Assembly (NCBI RefSeq): GCF_001824475.1
Contig: NZ_MHXN01000003.1
Span: forward strand, 209,526 to 273,525
Source of the DNA: Phenylobacterium sp. RIFCSPHIGHO2_01_FULL_69_31
GTDB taxonomy: Bacteria; Pseudomonadota; Alphaproteobacteria; Caulobacterales; Caulobacteraceae
Length of the DNA stretch: 64,000 nt
Reading direction: 5' to 3'
The notes beneath the pieces were generated by a model. The model had not been told where the DNA came from and ran no database searches. It was given only the letters and a program-made list of their open reading frames with translations. This document shows positions 46,080 to 53,821 of the stretch, one piece after another; position 1 is the stretch's first letter, and each line of letters starts with the position of its first letter. A program made the position numbers and the translations under genes.

Positions 46080-47120
46080 CTAGCGGAGGCCGTCGACGGG
46101 CGCGATGGGCGTCGGCGGACCACAGCGCGCGGCCTTCGCATAGCCGTCTCCGGCGGGGTCGATCCGCTTGGGCAGTTCGCACAGCTCGCGCGCCGCCGCC
46201 CCGTCGCCCTTCAGATAGGCGCGCCAGAACCGGATCGTCTCGGCCTTCACGATCTCCATCTGCGGCGGATCGGTGGGCTTCAGCACGCCGCCGGCCCCTC
46301 GCCGCCCGCCGAACAGGCCGTGGTCGGCGCCGTCCAGCACGATCAGGAACTGGTCCGCGCCCTGGATCGCCTGGAAGGGCGTGGTTCGCTCGAACGGAGA
46401 CTTCTCCAGATCGAAGGGCGTCACGTCCGCCGTGCCGGTGAAATGCAGCATCGGGGTCTTCACGGCCGCGAAAGCGATCTTGGGATTGTCGCCACGCGGC
46501 TTGTTCGGACTATAGGCGACGGCGGCGCGTATGCGCGGCTCGGCGAACCGCGTCGGCGGCGCGGCGCCAGGCACGCGCTGCCCGACGGCCACCAGGGTCG
46601 ACAGCGCGCCATAGGAATGGCCGGACATGCCGACGCGGCTCATGTCCGCCTTGGCGGCCAGGCGCGGGTCCTTGGCGATCTGGTCCAGCGCGAACGGCAG
46701 GTCGCCGTACCGCGCCTGCGCCACCTGGGGGTTGATGGCCGTCCCGCCGGTGGCGACGACGCCGGCGGTGGTCGTGGGCCGCCCCCGGCCGCCCAGGATG
46801 CCCGTGTCGGAGCCGGCGTGTTGCAGGCAGACCACCAGGAAGCCCGCTTCGGCGACAGCCTGCAGGATGAAGACCGACGTCTCCCGGCTGCCGCCCAGGC
46901 CGTGGCTGTGGACCACCACCGGAAACGGCCCCGCGCCCTTGGGCGCATAGGCCTTGAATGGCACGACCCGGCCATCGCGGGCCGGATCGGTCCATTCCCC
47001 ATAGATCACCTCGACGGCCGATGCCGACGCCGCGGCCCCGGCCGGCTGCGCGACCGCCCCGGCCGGCGCCAGGCCGGCCAGCGCGGCCAGAACGAGGAGG
47101 GCTGCGCCGCGCCGGCTCAT
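46080..47120 (-). CDS. exported alpha/beta hydrolase (PAF-acetylhydrolase/dienelactone-hydrolase-like)
   Basis: 346 residues from the ATG at 47120, 4 bp after the receptor stop; the start opens a signal peptide (LLVLAALAGLAPAGAVAQP). The oxyanion/His region VVVHSHGLGGSRETSVFI, the nucleophile motif GMSGHSYGAL, an acid in FTGTADVTPFD and a late histidine in DGADHGLFGG make a complete hydrolase triad. Periplasmic ester or amide hydrolysis is likely; the substrate is unknown but is probably what the co-transcribed TonB receptor imports. Confidence 0.87.
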   Translation of the reverse strand: MSRRGAALLVLAALAGLAPAGAVAQPAGAAASASAVEVIYGEWTDPARDGRVVPFKAYAPKGAGPFPVVVHSHGLGGSRETSVFILQAVAEAGFLVVCLQHAGSDTGILGGRGRPTTTAGVVATGGTAINPQVAQARYGDLPFALDQIAKDPRLAAKADMSRVGMSGHSYGALSTLVAVGQRVPGAAPPTRFAEPRIRAAVAYSPNKPRGDNPKIAFAAVKTPMLHFTGTADVTPFDLEKSPFERTTPFQAIQGADQFLIVLDGADHGLFGGRRGAGGVLKPTDPPQMEIVKAETIRFWRAYLKGDGAAARELCELPKRIDPAGDGYAKAARCGPPTPIAPVDGLR

Positions 47121-47124
47121 CCGC

Positions 47125-49344
47125 TTACCAGGAGTACCGGAGCTGGGCGCCGTAGGTGCGCGGCATGTTCCAGCGCCGGGTCGTGGCCGCGTTGAACACG
47201 ATGTAGGACTCATCGCCCACGTTGTTCGAATAGACCGCGAACTCCCAGCCATTCTTCTGCAGGCCCACCCGCACGTCGAAGATCTGGTAGTCGTTGAGCT
47301 CCGGCGTCTGGGCGATCTCCTGCACGCCGCCCCAGCGTCCGGTCCCCTTGATGTTGAAGAAGCCGACGTAGTCGTCGCGCAGGTCGCGGCGGTAGTTGAG
47401 GTTGAAGGTGCCGGTCCAGTCGGGACGCTGCGGCCCCTTCTTGCCCTCGTCCGGACCCGACGTGATCTTGCCGCCCTGGCGGGAGCCGCCGATCGAAAGG
47501 CGCGCCGTGCCGCCCAGCACCTCGGCGGCGCCGGTCAGTTCGGCCTCGAGGCCCCAGAGTTCGGCCTTGCCGGCGTTGTAGACGAACGGCGTCGCCTGCA
47601 CCGGGCAGACGGTCGAGCCCACCGCACAGCCGTTGTCGGTCTGGACCAGCAGGTCCTTCACGTTGGTCTGGTAGGCGGACAGGCTGAGGAACACCCGCGG
47701 CGCCAGATTGCCCTTCAGCCCCACCTCGTAGGCCGTGGCCTTCTCGTCGTCGAAGGTGGTGGGGATGGGCCGCGGCTGGCGCGGATCGCCCAGGGCCAGG
47801 TTGAAGCCGCCGGCGCGATAGGCGGTGCCGACCTTGCCGTAGGCCAGCCAGCCCGCGAGCTTGTAGGCCGCCGTGACGTTGTACGAGAAGTCGCTGGTCT
47901 CGCGGCCGGTGTCGATATCGAAACCGACCCCCGACGGCCGGCCCGTGCCGAAGTCGAGACGGGTGGACAGCAGGTCCTTGTCGTCGCGGGTGTAGCGGCC
48001 TTCCGCCGTGACGTTGAAGGCCTCCGTCAGGTCGTAGCCGACCGAGCCGTAGGCGGCCCAGGAGACGAAGTCGAGGCGGCTGACGCCGACCGTGCCGAAC
48101 GAGCGGCCGTTGGCGGCGGTCGGCGGCCCGGCCAGGGTGTTCTGGTACTTGTCGTTGAGGTCGTAGTACTCGAACCCGGCCAGCCAACTGAAGCCCGCCG
48201 TCTTCTCGCCGACCAGGTGGACGTCCTGGAAGAGCACCCGGGCGTAGTCGTTCTGCGAGCCGCCCAGGTCGGGGCTGCCCTGCACCTGCCCCGGCGCGAC
48301 CAGGCCGGCGGCGGCCACGCGCTGCAGGAACGAGGGCGAGGTGGCGTCGCGGTCGTAGGCGTTCTGCGAGCGGCGCTCGCGCAGGGCCGTGGTCGACGTC
48401 AGGGTCGCGAAGCCGAAGTCGTACTCCAGCACCAGCTCGGCGTAGTTCACCTGCTGCTTGGCGGACGACGGGTGGTTCCACTCGATGTCGTATTTGTCCT
48501 GGAAGACCCCGCGCGGATAGATGGCGCTCGTGCCTGCCGGGATCATCAGCTGGTACATCAGGCCGGGAAGCTGGTCGCGGCCGTGCTCCAGCAGGAGGTT
48601 GGCGCTGAACGGGCCGTTCTCATAGCGAACCTGGCCGCGGTAGATCTCGGACTCCTGGCGGTCGAAATACTCGTCGCGGACCGGGTTGTAGAAGAAGCCC
48701 TTGCGCTGCTTCATCAGGTTAGCGCCCAGGCGCACCGACCAGTTGTCGTTGATCGGCTGGTTCCAGACGAGCTGGCCCTCGTAGCGGGCGTTGTTGCCGC
48801 CATCGAGGACGAAGAAGCCCTCCTGGCGCTGGGTCGGCCGCGCGGAGACCACGTTGATCGAGCCGCCCACCGCGTTGCGCCCGTTCAACGCCCCTTGCAC
48901 GCCGCGCAACACCTCGATGGTGCGCACGTCGAAGAAGTCGGGCTTGGAGAAGGTGCGGCCGCCCACATAGCCGCCGCCGATATAGACGCCGTTCCGATAG
49001 AGGCCCACGGCCGCGTCCGCCGCGGTCGCCCGGCTGGTGCCCGAGCCCCGGATCGAGATCTCGGAGGTCACCGGGTTGGAGGTGTTGGCGAAGTTCACCG
49101 CCGGCACGTTGGACAGCAGCGCCTGGGTGTTGGCGATGCCGCCCATGGCCTGGATCTGTTCGGCGCCCAGCGCCGTCCCGGCGGCCGGGATCTCGCGCAG
49201 GCTCTCCTCGCGCTTGCGCGCCGTGACCAGCACCTCGTCCAGTTCGGGAGCGGCGGCCGCCGTCGTCTGGGCATAGGCCGGCGCGGCGATCGCGCAGGCG
49301 ATCACGGCGATGGACGCGCTTTTGAGGATGTGGCGCTTCATCAT
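47125..49344 (-). CDS. TonB-dependent outer-membrane receptor
   Basis: 739 residues from the ATG at 49344 (GGGGGAAG upstream; a second ATG follows directly). Signal peptide MKRHILKSASIAVIACAIAA to PAYAQ, TonB-box-like ELDEVLVTARKRE, plug domain with SEISIRGSGTSR, GLYRNGVYIGGGY, VEVLRGVQGALNGRN-like IEVLRGVQGALNGRNAVGGS, and a barrel ending in the aromatic YGAQLRYSW. It is the first gene of an operon with an exported hydrolase and an M28-like protein, suggesting import of a compound processed in the periplasm. An 18-bp palindrome lies 33 bp upstream of its start. Confidence 0.95.
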   Translation of the reverse strand: MMKRHILKSASIAVIACAIAAPAYAQTTAAAAPELDEVLVTARKREESLREIPAAGTALGAEQIQAMGGIANTQALLSNVPAVNFANTSNPVTSEISIRGSGTSRATAADAAVGLYRNGVYIGGGYVGGRTFSKPDFFDVRTIEVLRGVQGALNGRNAVGGSINVVSARPTQRQEGFFVLDGGNNARYEGQLVWNQPINDNWSVRLGANLMKQRKGFFYNPVRDEYFDRQESEIYRGQVRYENGPFSANLLLEHGRDQLPGLMYQLMIPAGTSAIYPRGVFQDKYDIEWNHPSSAKQQVNYAELVLEYDFGFATLTSTTALRERRSQNAYDRDATSPSFLQRVAAAGLVAPGQVQGSPDLGGSQNDYARVLFQDVHLVGEKTAGFSWLAGFEYYDLNDKYQNTLAGPPTAANGRSFGTVGVSRLDFVSWAAYGSVGYDLTEAFNVTAEGRYTRDDKDLLSTRLDFGTGRPSGVGFDIDTGRETSDFSYNVTAAYKLAGWLAYGKVGTAYRAGGFNLALGDPRQPRPIPTTFDDEKATAYEVGLKGNLAPRVFLSLSAYQTNVKDLLVQTDNGCAVGSTVCPVQATPFVYNAGKAELWGLEAELTGAAEVLGGTARLSIGGSRQGGKITSGPDEGKKGPQRPDWTGTFNLNYRRDLRDDYVGFFNIKGTGRWGGVQEIAQTPELNDYQIFDVRVGLQKNGWEFAVYSNNVGDESYIVFNAATTRRWNMPRTYGAQLRYSW

Positions 49345-49377
49345 GGTCTTCCCCCTCGTCCCGCAGTGCTCTTGGTG

Positions 49378-49395
49378 TGTTACCGCGCGGTGACA
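49378..49395. promoter_or_regulatory. 18-bp near-perfect palindrome upstream of the TonB receptor operon
   Basis: TGTTACCGCGCGGTGACA, symmetric except for one base pair (TGTt/gACA). It is 33 bp upstream of the receptor start and 110 bp upstream of the divergent gene at 49506. Its size and symmetry fit an operator for a dimeric repressor; no regulator gene adjoins it. The rest of the 161-bp gap shows no clear feature. Confidence 0.5.
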
Positions 49396-49505
49396 GTGAG
49401 GCGTGAAGCTAGCGACAGACCCTTTGCATTTCCAATGCCTGCAAGGCTTGGAGCCATAGCGCCGTGTCCGCTTGACGATACGGAACGTGCTCCCAGAGTG
49501 GGACC

Positions 49506-50213
49506 ATGACCGTCGACCGCAGACGCTGGATCGCCGGCGCAGGCGCATCCATCCTGGCCCCCGCCACGGCCGAAGCCGCCGGAGGGGCGCCGATGTACGA
49601 CTATCTGTTCCTGGATCTCGAGGCGCCCGCCGGGACGCCGCCGGCGAAGGCCTATGCCGACCAGGTGCGCGCCCGGGCAGGCGGGATCGCGGCGGCGGGC
49701 GGCCAGGTGCTGGGCCTGTTCACGCCCCAGCTCGGCTGGCGGTCACGGCAGGCGGCGCTGCTGGTGGGCTGGCGGCCGGATGCGCCGGGGCGCCAGGCGG
49801 AGATGGAGGCGCTGGCGAAGCTGGAGGGCGTGGGCAAGGCCGAGCGCCAGCGCATGGCCGCCACCGCCCGCCCCACCGCGGGCGATGCGCCGAAGCCGGG
49901 CGGCATCTACGTCCACCGCTGGTTCGTCATCGGCGCCGAGAGCCTGGACGAGGTGGTGGCCCTGTCGACCGAGGGCTGGCGCGATTTCGAGGCCAGGTTC
50001 GACACCAACATCTTCGGCCTGTTCGCCGCCGAGCGGTCGGCGGCGGACGCGGCGGCGGGCGTCACGCGCCTGCTGCTCATCACCCGCTACAAGGACCACG
50101 GCGTCTGGGAGACCTCCCGCGATCCCTCCACCGCCGCCATGGCCACCTTCATGCGCCGCCAGAAACTCACCCGCGACACCTGGGCGGCAAGCACGCTGCT
50201 GACGGGGATTTAG
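49506..50213 (+). CDS. exported protein, possibly NIPSNAP-like, function unknown
   Basis: 235 residues. N-terminus TVDRRRWIAGAGASILAPAT is a twin-arginine-like signal. Two repeated units follow, each with a strand-helix pattern like dimeric alpha-beta barrels: YDYLFLDLEAPAGTPPAKAY with LGLFTPQLGWRSRQAALLVG, and YVHRWFVIGAESLDEVVALS with FGLFAAERSAAD. I do not recognise a specific family with certainty; the nearest resemblance in this window is the NIPSNAP protein at 25356-26105. It is divergent from the TonB receptor operon and may belong with it functionally. Confidence 0.7.
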   Translation: MTVDRRRWIAGAGASILAPATAEAAGGAPMYDYLFLDLEAPAGTPPAKAYADQVRARAGGIAAAGGQVLGLFTPQLGWRSRQAALLVGWRPDAPGRQAEMEALAKLEGVGKAERQRMAATARPTAGDAPKPGGIYVHRWFVIGAESLDEVVALSTEGWRDFEARFDTNIFGLFAAERSAADAAAGVTRLLLITRYKDHGVWETSRDPSTAAMATFMRRQKLTRDTWAASTLLTGI

Positions 50214-50280
50214 GGCCGGGAGTCGATTGCGGGACGGACCGGGGTTCTCTCAGCCGAACTGATCGCCCGAGCCTCAGGCT

Positions 50281-50353
50281 CGCCCACTCCACCAACCGCT
50301 CTCCACTTTGCTCGGCGATTGGTCCCCTCCCGCCGCTTCGTGGGAGAGATGAA
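50281..50353 (+). repeat. REP-like repeat copy A
   Basis: CCACTCCACCAACCGCTCTCCACT, then GGTCCCCTCCCGCCGCTTCG and TGGGAGAGATGAA: a divergent copy of the element seen in copies B and C, same orientation as C. The final part can form a CTCCC...GGGAG hairpin. Confidence 0.55.
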
Positions 50354-50361
50354 CGCGAACC

Positions 50362-50451
50362 TCATTCCTCCCCCGCGAAGCGGCGGGAGGGGGACCGCGG
50401 GCGGAGGGCGGCGCAGCCGGCCGTAGAGCGCGGGGTGGAGGGGGCGAGCGG
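50362..50451 (-). repeat. REP-like repeat copy B, inverted
   Basis: TTCCTCCCCCGCGAAGCGGC followed by GGGAGGGGGACCGCGGGC and CGCGGGGTGGAGGGGGCGAG. It is the reverse complement of the copy C layout (CCCCCTCCACC ... GGTCCCCCTCCC hairpin) with a longer insert in the middle. It lies immediately downstream of the DUF559 gene, so with copy C it brackets that gene as an inverted pair. Confidence 0.65.
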
Positions 50452-50461
50452 CCGCCCAGGC

Positions 50462-50812
50462 CTACCCACCGCGCTTCGAGTTTTCGATCTGCAACAGGAT
50501 CTCGTCCATGACCCCGTCCAGGTCATGGTAGATTCGCGACGCGGGAATGCGGACGGTGTGCACGCCTTGGCCTGCCAGCCAGCGGTCGCGGGCGGCGTCC
50601 CTGAGTTGAGCCTCGTCATCCCAGTGCGTGGCGCCATCGACCTCGATCGCGAGACGCACGGAGGGGCAATAGAAGTCGAGGATGATCGATCCGAACGGAT
50701 GCTGCCGCCGGAAGGTCGGGCGGTCCTCCGCGCGTCCGCGCAAGCGGGTCCACAGGATCACTTCCGGCTCGGTCATCGCCTTGCGCATGGCGCGGGCGCG
50801 GGTGGTGATCAT
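50462..50812 (-). CDS. DUF559 (Vsr-like) endonuclease-domain protein
   Basis: 116 residues from ATG 50812; the frame extends upstream to 50869, but that part lies in repeat C. The DUF559 pattern is intact: ARAMRKAMTEPEVILWTRLR, RQHPFGSIILDFYCP, VRLAIEVDGATHWDDEAQLR, DRWLAGQGVHTVRIPASRI and GVMDEILLQIE. The Asp in LDFYC and the E-x-D in EVDG are the putative metal-binding residues of the restriction-endonuclease fold. Function in cells is unknown. It is bracketed by inverted copies of a GC-rich repeat, an arrangement recalling genes that travel with, or act on, palindromic repeats. Confidence 0.88.
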   Translation of the reverse strand: MITTRARAMRKAMTEPEVILWTRLRGRAEDRPTFRRQHPFGSIILDFYCPSVRLAIEVDGATHWDDEAQLRDAARDRWLAGQGVHTVRIPASRIYHDLDGVMDEILLQIENSKRGG

Positions 50813-50836
50813 GGTCCGTCGCAAGGCTGTGCCGGC

Positions 50837-50910
50837 CGCTTGCCCCCTCCACCACGCGCTCTCCACCACTTCGTGGTCCCCCTCCCCCGCCTTGCGGGGG
50901 AGGTGAAGAA
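50837..50910 (+). repeat. REP-like repeat copy C
   Basis: CTTGCCCCCTCCACCACGCG, CTCTCCACCACTTCGTGGTC, then CCCCTCCCCCGCCTTGCGGGGGAGGTGAAG. It contains two hairpins (CCACTTCGTGG and CTCCCCCGCcttGCGGGGGAG). It overlaps the 5' side of the DUF559 frame and mirrors copy B on the other side of that gene. Confidence 0.65.
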
Positions 50911-50960
50911 CATTGCAAGAACCTATTGAGCGATCAAGGGCAGACTTACGCCCGCCGCCC

Positions 50961-51455
50961 CTACGGGGCGAAGCTGGAGCGGCCCTGGATGCCCCAGCGG
51001 CCGTCCTGGCGGGTGACGATGTAGATGCTGTCGAAGCCGCCGATGACCGAGCCGTCCTTGCGGAAGCGGCTGAAGCGGGTATCGATGTGGACCTTGTCGG
51101 CGCCGGCGTGGATCACCTCGCGCCGCTGCCAGGCGGAGTGGTCCCAGTCGCTGAGCGCGCCGGTGGTGAACATCTCCGGCTTGTGGAAGCCCGGGTTGAT
51201 CACGGTCACCTTGCCCGAGGCGAAGCGCACGTGCGGGAAGTTGAAGGTGGCTTCGAAGGCGGCGAGGTCGCGGGCGTTGAAGGCCGCCATGAAGGCGTCG
51301 AGCCGTTCCTGGGCGGCGGCGATCTCGGCGGCGAACTTCGCGTGCTCGGGCTTCACCGGCGGCGCGGCGGCCGACTGGCCCAGGGCCGGCGATCCGGCGG
51401 CGAGCGATGCGCCGGCGGCCCCGGCGGCGATGATGGCGTCCCTGCGGCTGACCAT
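50961..51455 (-). CDS. exported SnoaL/NTF2-like protein
   Basis: 164 residues from ATG 51455, preceded by GAGGAAG; an earlier ATG at 51488 overlaps the tetR stop (ATGA) and is an alternative. Twin-arginine signal SRRDAIIAAGAAGASLAAGS. The mature part has an NTF2-like layout: AAAQERLDAFMAAFNARDLA, FEATFNFPHVRFASGKVTV, WDHSAWQRREVIHAGADKVH, FSRFRKDGSVIGGFDSIYIV and RWGIQGRSSFAP. Such domains bind or isomerise small molecules; function unknown. Third gene of the sulfatase-tetR-snoaL operon. Confidence 0.82.
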   Translation of the reverse strand: MVSRRDAIIAAGAAGASLAAGSPALGQSAAAPPVKPEHAKFAAEIAAAQERLDAFMAAFNARDLAAFEATFNFPHVRFASGKVTVINPGFHKPEMFTTGALSDWDHSAWQRREVIHAGADKVHIDTRFSRFRKDGSVIGGFDSIYIVTRQDGRWGIQGRSSFAP

Positions 51456-51484
51456 GGCGATGCTTCCTCGGTTCTTGTTCTGGT

Positions 51485-52171
51485 TCATGGCGTCAGGCCC
51501 TCGGTGTCGAAGGGCCACTCCTGCTCGGGCGAATCCAGGTTCAGCAGCTCGGCGGCGTTGTGGCGCCAGGCGCGCATCATCTGGCCGCACCAGCGGATGA
51601 ACAGCTCGTCCCGGCTGGGGTCGCCCCGCTCGACCCAATAGGCGAGCGCGTCGTTGCAGAACGAGATCATCGGCTCCAGCGCCAGCTCCAGCAGCGCCGG
51701 GCGCTGGTCCCGGGGCGGCGGCGCTTCGGGATACCAGAGCAGGCCGCGCAGGCGCTGGCCGGTGCGCCGCCGCAGGGCCGCGTGCGCCGCGTGATAGGCC
51801 GGGTTCTGGCCGCCGTGCCGGACCAGCAGGATGAAGCCGTCCTGGAACGAACGCGCGGCCGCCAGCGACTTGCGCATGCCGCCGCCGTAGCCCCGCCACG
51901 GCTTGCCGTCCTGGTTGTTCAGCCGGCGCAGGGTCTCGGCGAAGATCCCCTGGATCAGGGCGTCCTTCGACGGGAAGCGCCGGTACAGCACCACCTTCGT
52001 CACCCCCGCCGCCGCGGCCACCTGCTCCATGGTGGCGCCGGCCAGGCCATGCTGGCGGAAGACCCCCGCGGCCACCCGCATGAACGCCTCCCGCCGTTCG
52101 GCCTCGCGGGCGGTGCGCAGGGCCGCGTTGGGTTCGGCGTCGTCGGCGGCGTCGGCGAGGGTCCGGGTCAT
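51485..52171 (-). CDS. TetR-family regulator
   Basis: 228 residues. The N-terminal HTH is typical: FMRVAAGVFRQHGLAGATME then QVAAAAGVTKVVLYRRFPSK with KDALIQGIF. The C-terminal domain is of the AefR/TetR_C type (YPEAPPPRDQRPALLELALE, ISFCNDALAYWVERGDP). It starts 4 bp after the sulfatase stop, so it is co-transcribed and probably controls this operon. The ligand is unknown. Confidence 0.9.
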   Translation of the reverse strand: MTRTLADAADDAEPNAALRTAREAERREAFMRVAAGVFRQHGLAGATMEQVAAAAGVTKVVLYRRFPSKDALIQGIFAETLRRLNNQDGKPWRGYGGGMRKSLAAARSFQDGFILLVRHGGQNPAYHAAHAALRRRTGQRLRGLLWYPEAPPPRDQRPALLELALEPMISFCNDALAYWVERGDPSRDELFIRWCGQMMRAWRHNAAELLNLDSPEQEWPFDTEGLTP

Positions 52172-52175
52172 GGGC

Positions 52176-53732
52176 TCAGTCGTAGATCTTCAGCAGTTGG
52201 CCGTCCTGCTTCTTCACCGACTGGCGCATGCTGGTCCACTGCGGCGGCACGTTGTCCTTGTCCCAGGCCTTCAGCTTGGCCTGCAGTCCTGCGACCACGC
52301 CGGGGTTCGCCGCGGCGACGTTGGCCTTCTCGCCCGGGTCGCCTTTCAGATCGAACAGCATCACGTGCTGGCCCAGGGGCGAAACCACGGCGTGGGTTCC
52401 GTCGGGCGTGATGTTGGCCGCGTTGACCGCCCTGTCGGACGGGTCGGCCTTGTTCGCCTCCCACAGCTTCCAGTCTCCGTCCCGGATCGCGAAGTTAGGG
52501 CCCGCGCGCCAGTAGACCGTCGGGTTCGGAACGCCCGAGTTCCCCCCGGTGACGAAGGGCATCAGGTTCACCCCATCCGTCCCCTTGGGCAGGCTGGCGC
52601 CCGCCAGCGCCGCGGCGGTGGGCACGATGTCCAGGCTGGACACCATGCGATCGTCGACGCGCCCGCCCGGGATCCGGCCCGGCCAGGCGACGATGTAGGG
52701 GACGCGGACCCCGCCCTCGAGGTGCGTTCCCTTGTGCCCGTTGAGCGGGGCGTTGGAACAGGCGCCCTGGATGTACGGCGCGCAGCCGTTGTCGGAGAGG
52801 AAGACGATCAGGGTGTTCTTCTCCAGCCCCTCGGCCTTCAGCTTGGCGCGGATGGCGCCCACCCCGTCGTCCAGCGAGGACACCATGGCCGCATAGACCC
52901 GCTGGCCGCGGTCCGGCACGTGCCGGTAGCGGTCGAGGTACTTCTTGGTGGCCTGGAGCGGCGTGTGGGGGGTCGTGTAGGCCAGGTAGAGGAAGAACGG
53001 CCTCTCCTTGTTGGACCCGATGAAGCGCACGGCCTCGTCGGTGAAGGCGTCGGTCAGGTACGCCTTCACCTCCACCACCTGCTTGCCGCGCCGGACCGTG
53101 GCGACGCTGCGCAGGTAGGCCATCCGTTCGTCGTCGGTGGCGGTGGGCGGCAGAGGATCCTGGATCGTGGCGCGGAACGAGCCCGCGGCGCCGGGCGGGG
53201 TGTAGGTGTCGTCGCCCGGCTGGCTCTGGGTGAAGAAGGCCGTGGCGCCGGCGGTGATGCCGAAGAACTCGTCGAAGCCGCGGTCGGTGGGCTGGTAGCC
53301 CTCGGCCTCGCCCAGGTGCCACTTGCCGATCATGCCGGTGCGATAGCCGGCGGTCTTCAGGATATTGCCCATGAACGGCTCGGCCAGGGAGACGCCGCCG
53401 CGCCGGTCGCGGCCCACAGGATTGAACTCCCAGCCGAACCGCTGCTGGTAGCGGCCGGTGAGGATCGCCGCCCGCGACGGGGCGCAGACCGGGTGGGTGA
53501 CGTAGCCCGAGGTGAAGCGCACGCCGTCCGCTGCGAGGGCGTCGATGTTCGGCGTCTTGATGATCGTCGAGCCATAGGCCGAGGTGTCGCCATAGCCCAG
53601 GTCGTCGGCGACGATGACGATGATGTTGGGCCGCGGCGCCGCCCGCGCCGGATCCACGGCCGTGGCCGGCGGCGCGCTGGCCGCGGCGGCCAGCGACAGG
53701 GTGGCCGCGAGGATCAGGGGGGCGCGTTTCAT
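52176..53732 (-). CDS. exported sulfatase (arylsulfatase family)
   Basis: 518 residues from the ATG at 53732. Signal peptide MKRAPLILAATLSLAAAASA; alkaline-phosphatase superfamily fold with VADDLGYGDTSAYGS (metal Asp residues), the formylglycine motif CAPSR (Cys83 in HPVCAPSRAAILTGRY), GKWHLGEAEGYQP, FLSDNGCAPY and GHKGTHLEGGVRVP. Cys-type FGly requires an anaerobic (AtsB) or aerobic (FGE) maturase, not present in this window. It would desulfate a sulfated polysaccharide or aryl/alkyl ester in the periplasm. Divergent from a LysR gene 89 bp away. Confidence 0.94.
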   Translation of the reverse strand: MKRAPLILAATLSLAAAASAPPATAVDPARAAPRPNIIVIVADDLGYGDTSAYGSTIIKTPNIDALAADGVRFTSGYVTHPVCAPSRAAILTGRYQQRFGWEFNPVGRDRRGGVSLAEPFMGNILKTAGYRTGMIGKWHLGEAEGYQPTDRGFDEFFGITAGATAFFTQSQPGDDTYTPPGAAGSFRATIQDPLPPTATDDERMAYLRSVATVRRGKQVVEVKAYLTDAFTDEAVRFIGSNKERPFFLYLAYTTPHTPLQATKKYLDRYRHVPDRGQRVYAAMVSSLDDGVGAIRAKLKAEGLEKNTLIVFLSDNGCAPYIQGACSNAPLNGHKGTHLEGGVRVPYIVAWPGRIPGGRVDDRMVSSLDIVPTAAALAGASLPKGTDGVNLMPFVTGGNSGVPNPTVYWRAGPNFAIRDGDWKLWEANKADPSDRAVNAANITPDGTHAVVSPLGQHVMLFDLKGDPGEKANVAAANPGVVAGLQAKLKAWDKDNVPPQWTSMRQSVKKQDGQLLKIYD

Positions 53733-53821
53733 ACCGTGGGCTCCTTGGTCGGCCCGGACGCTAGCCGGATCGCGCGGTCCGATCTGCACAATTGGATGAC
53801 AGGGTGCTATAGCCCGCGGGC

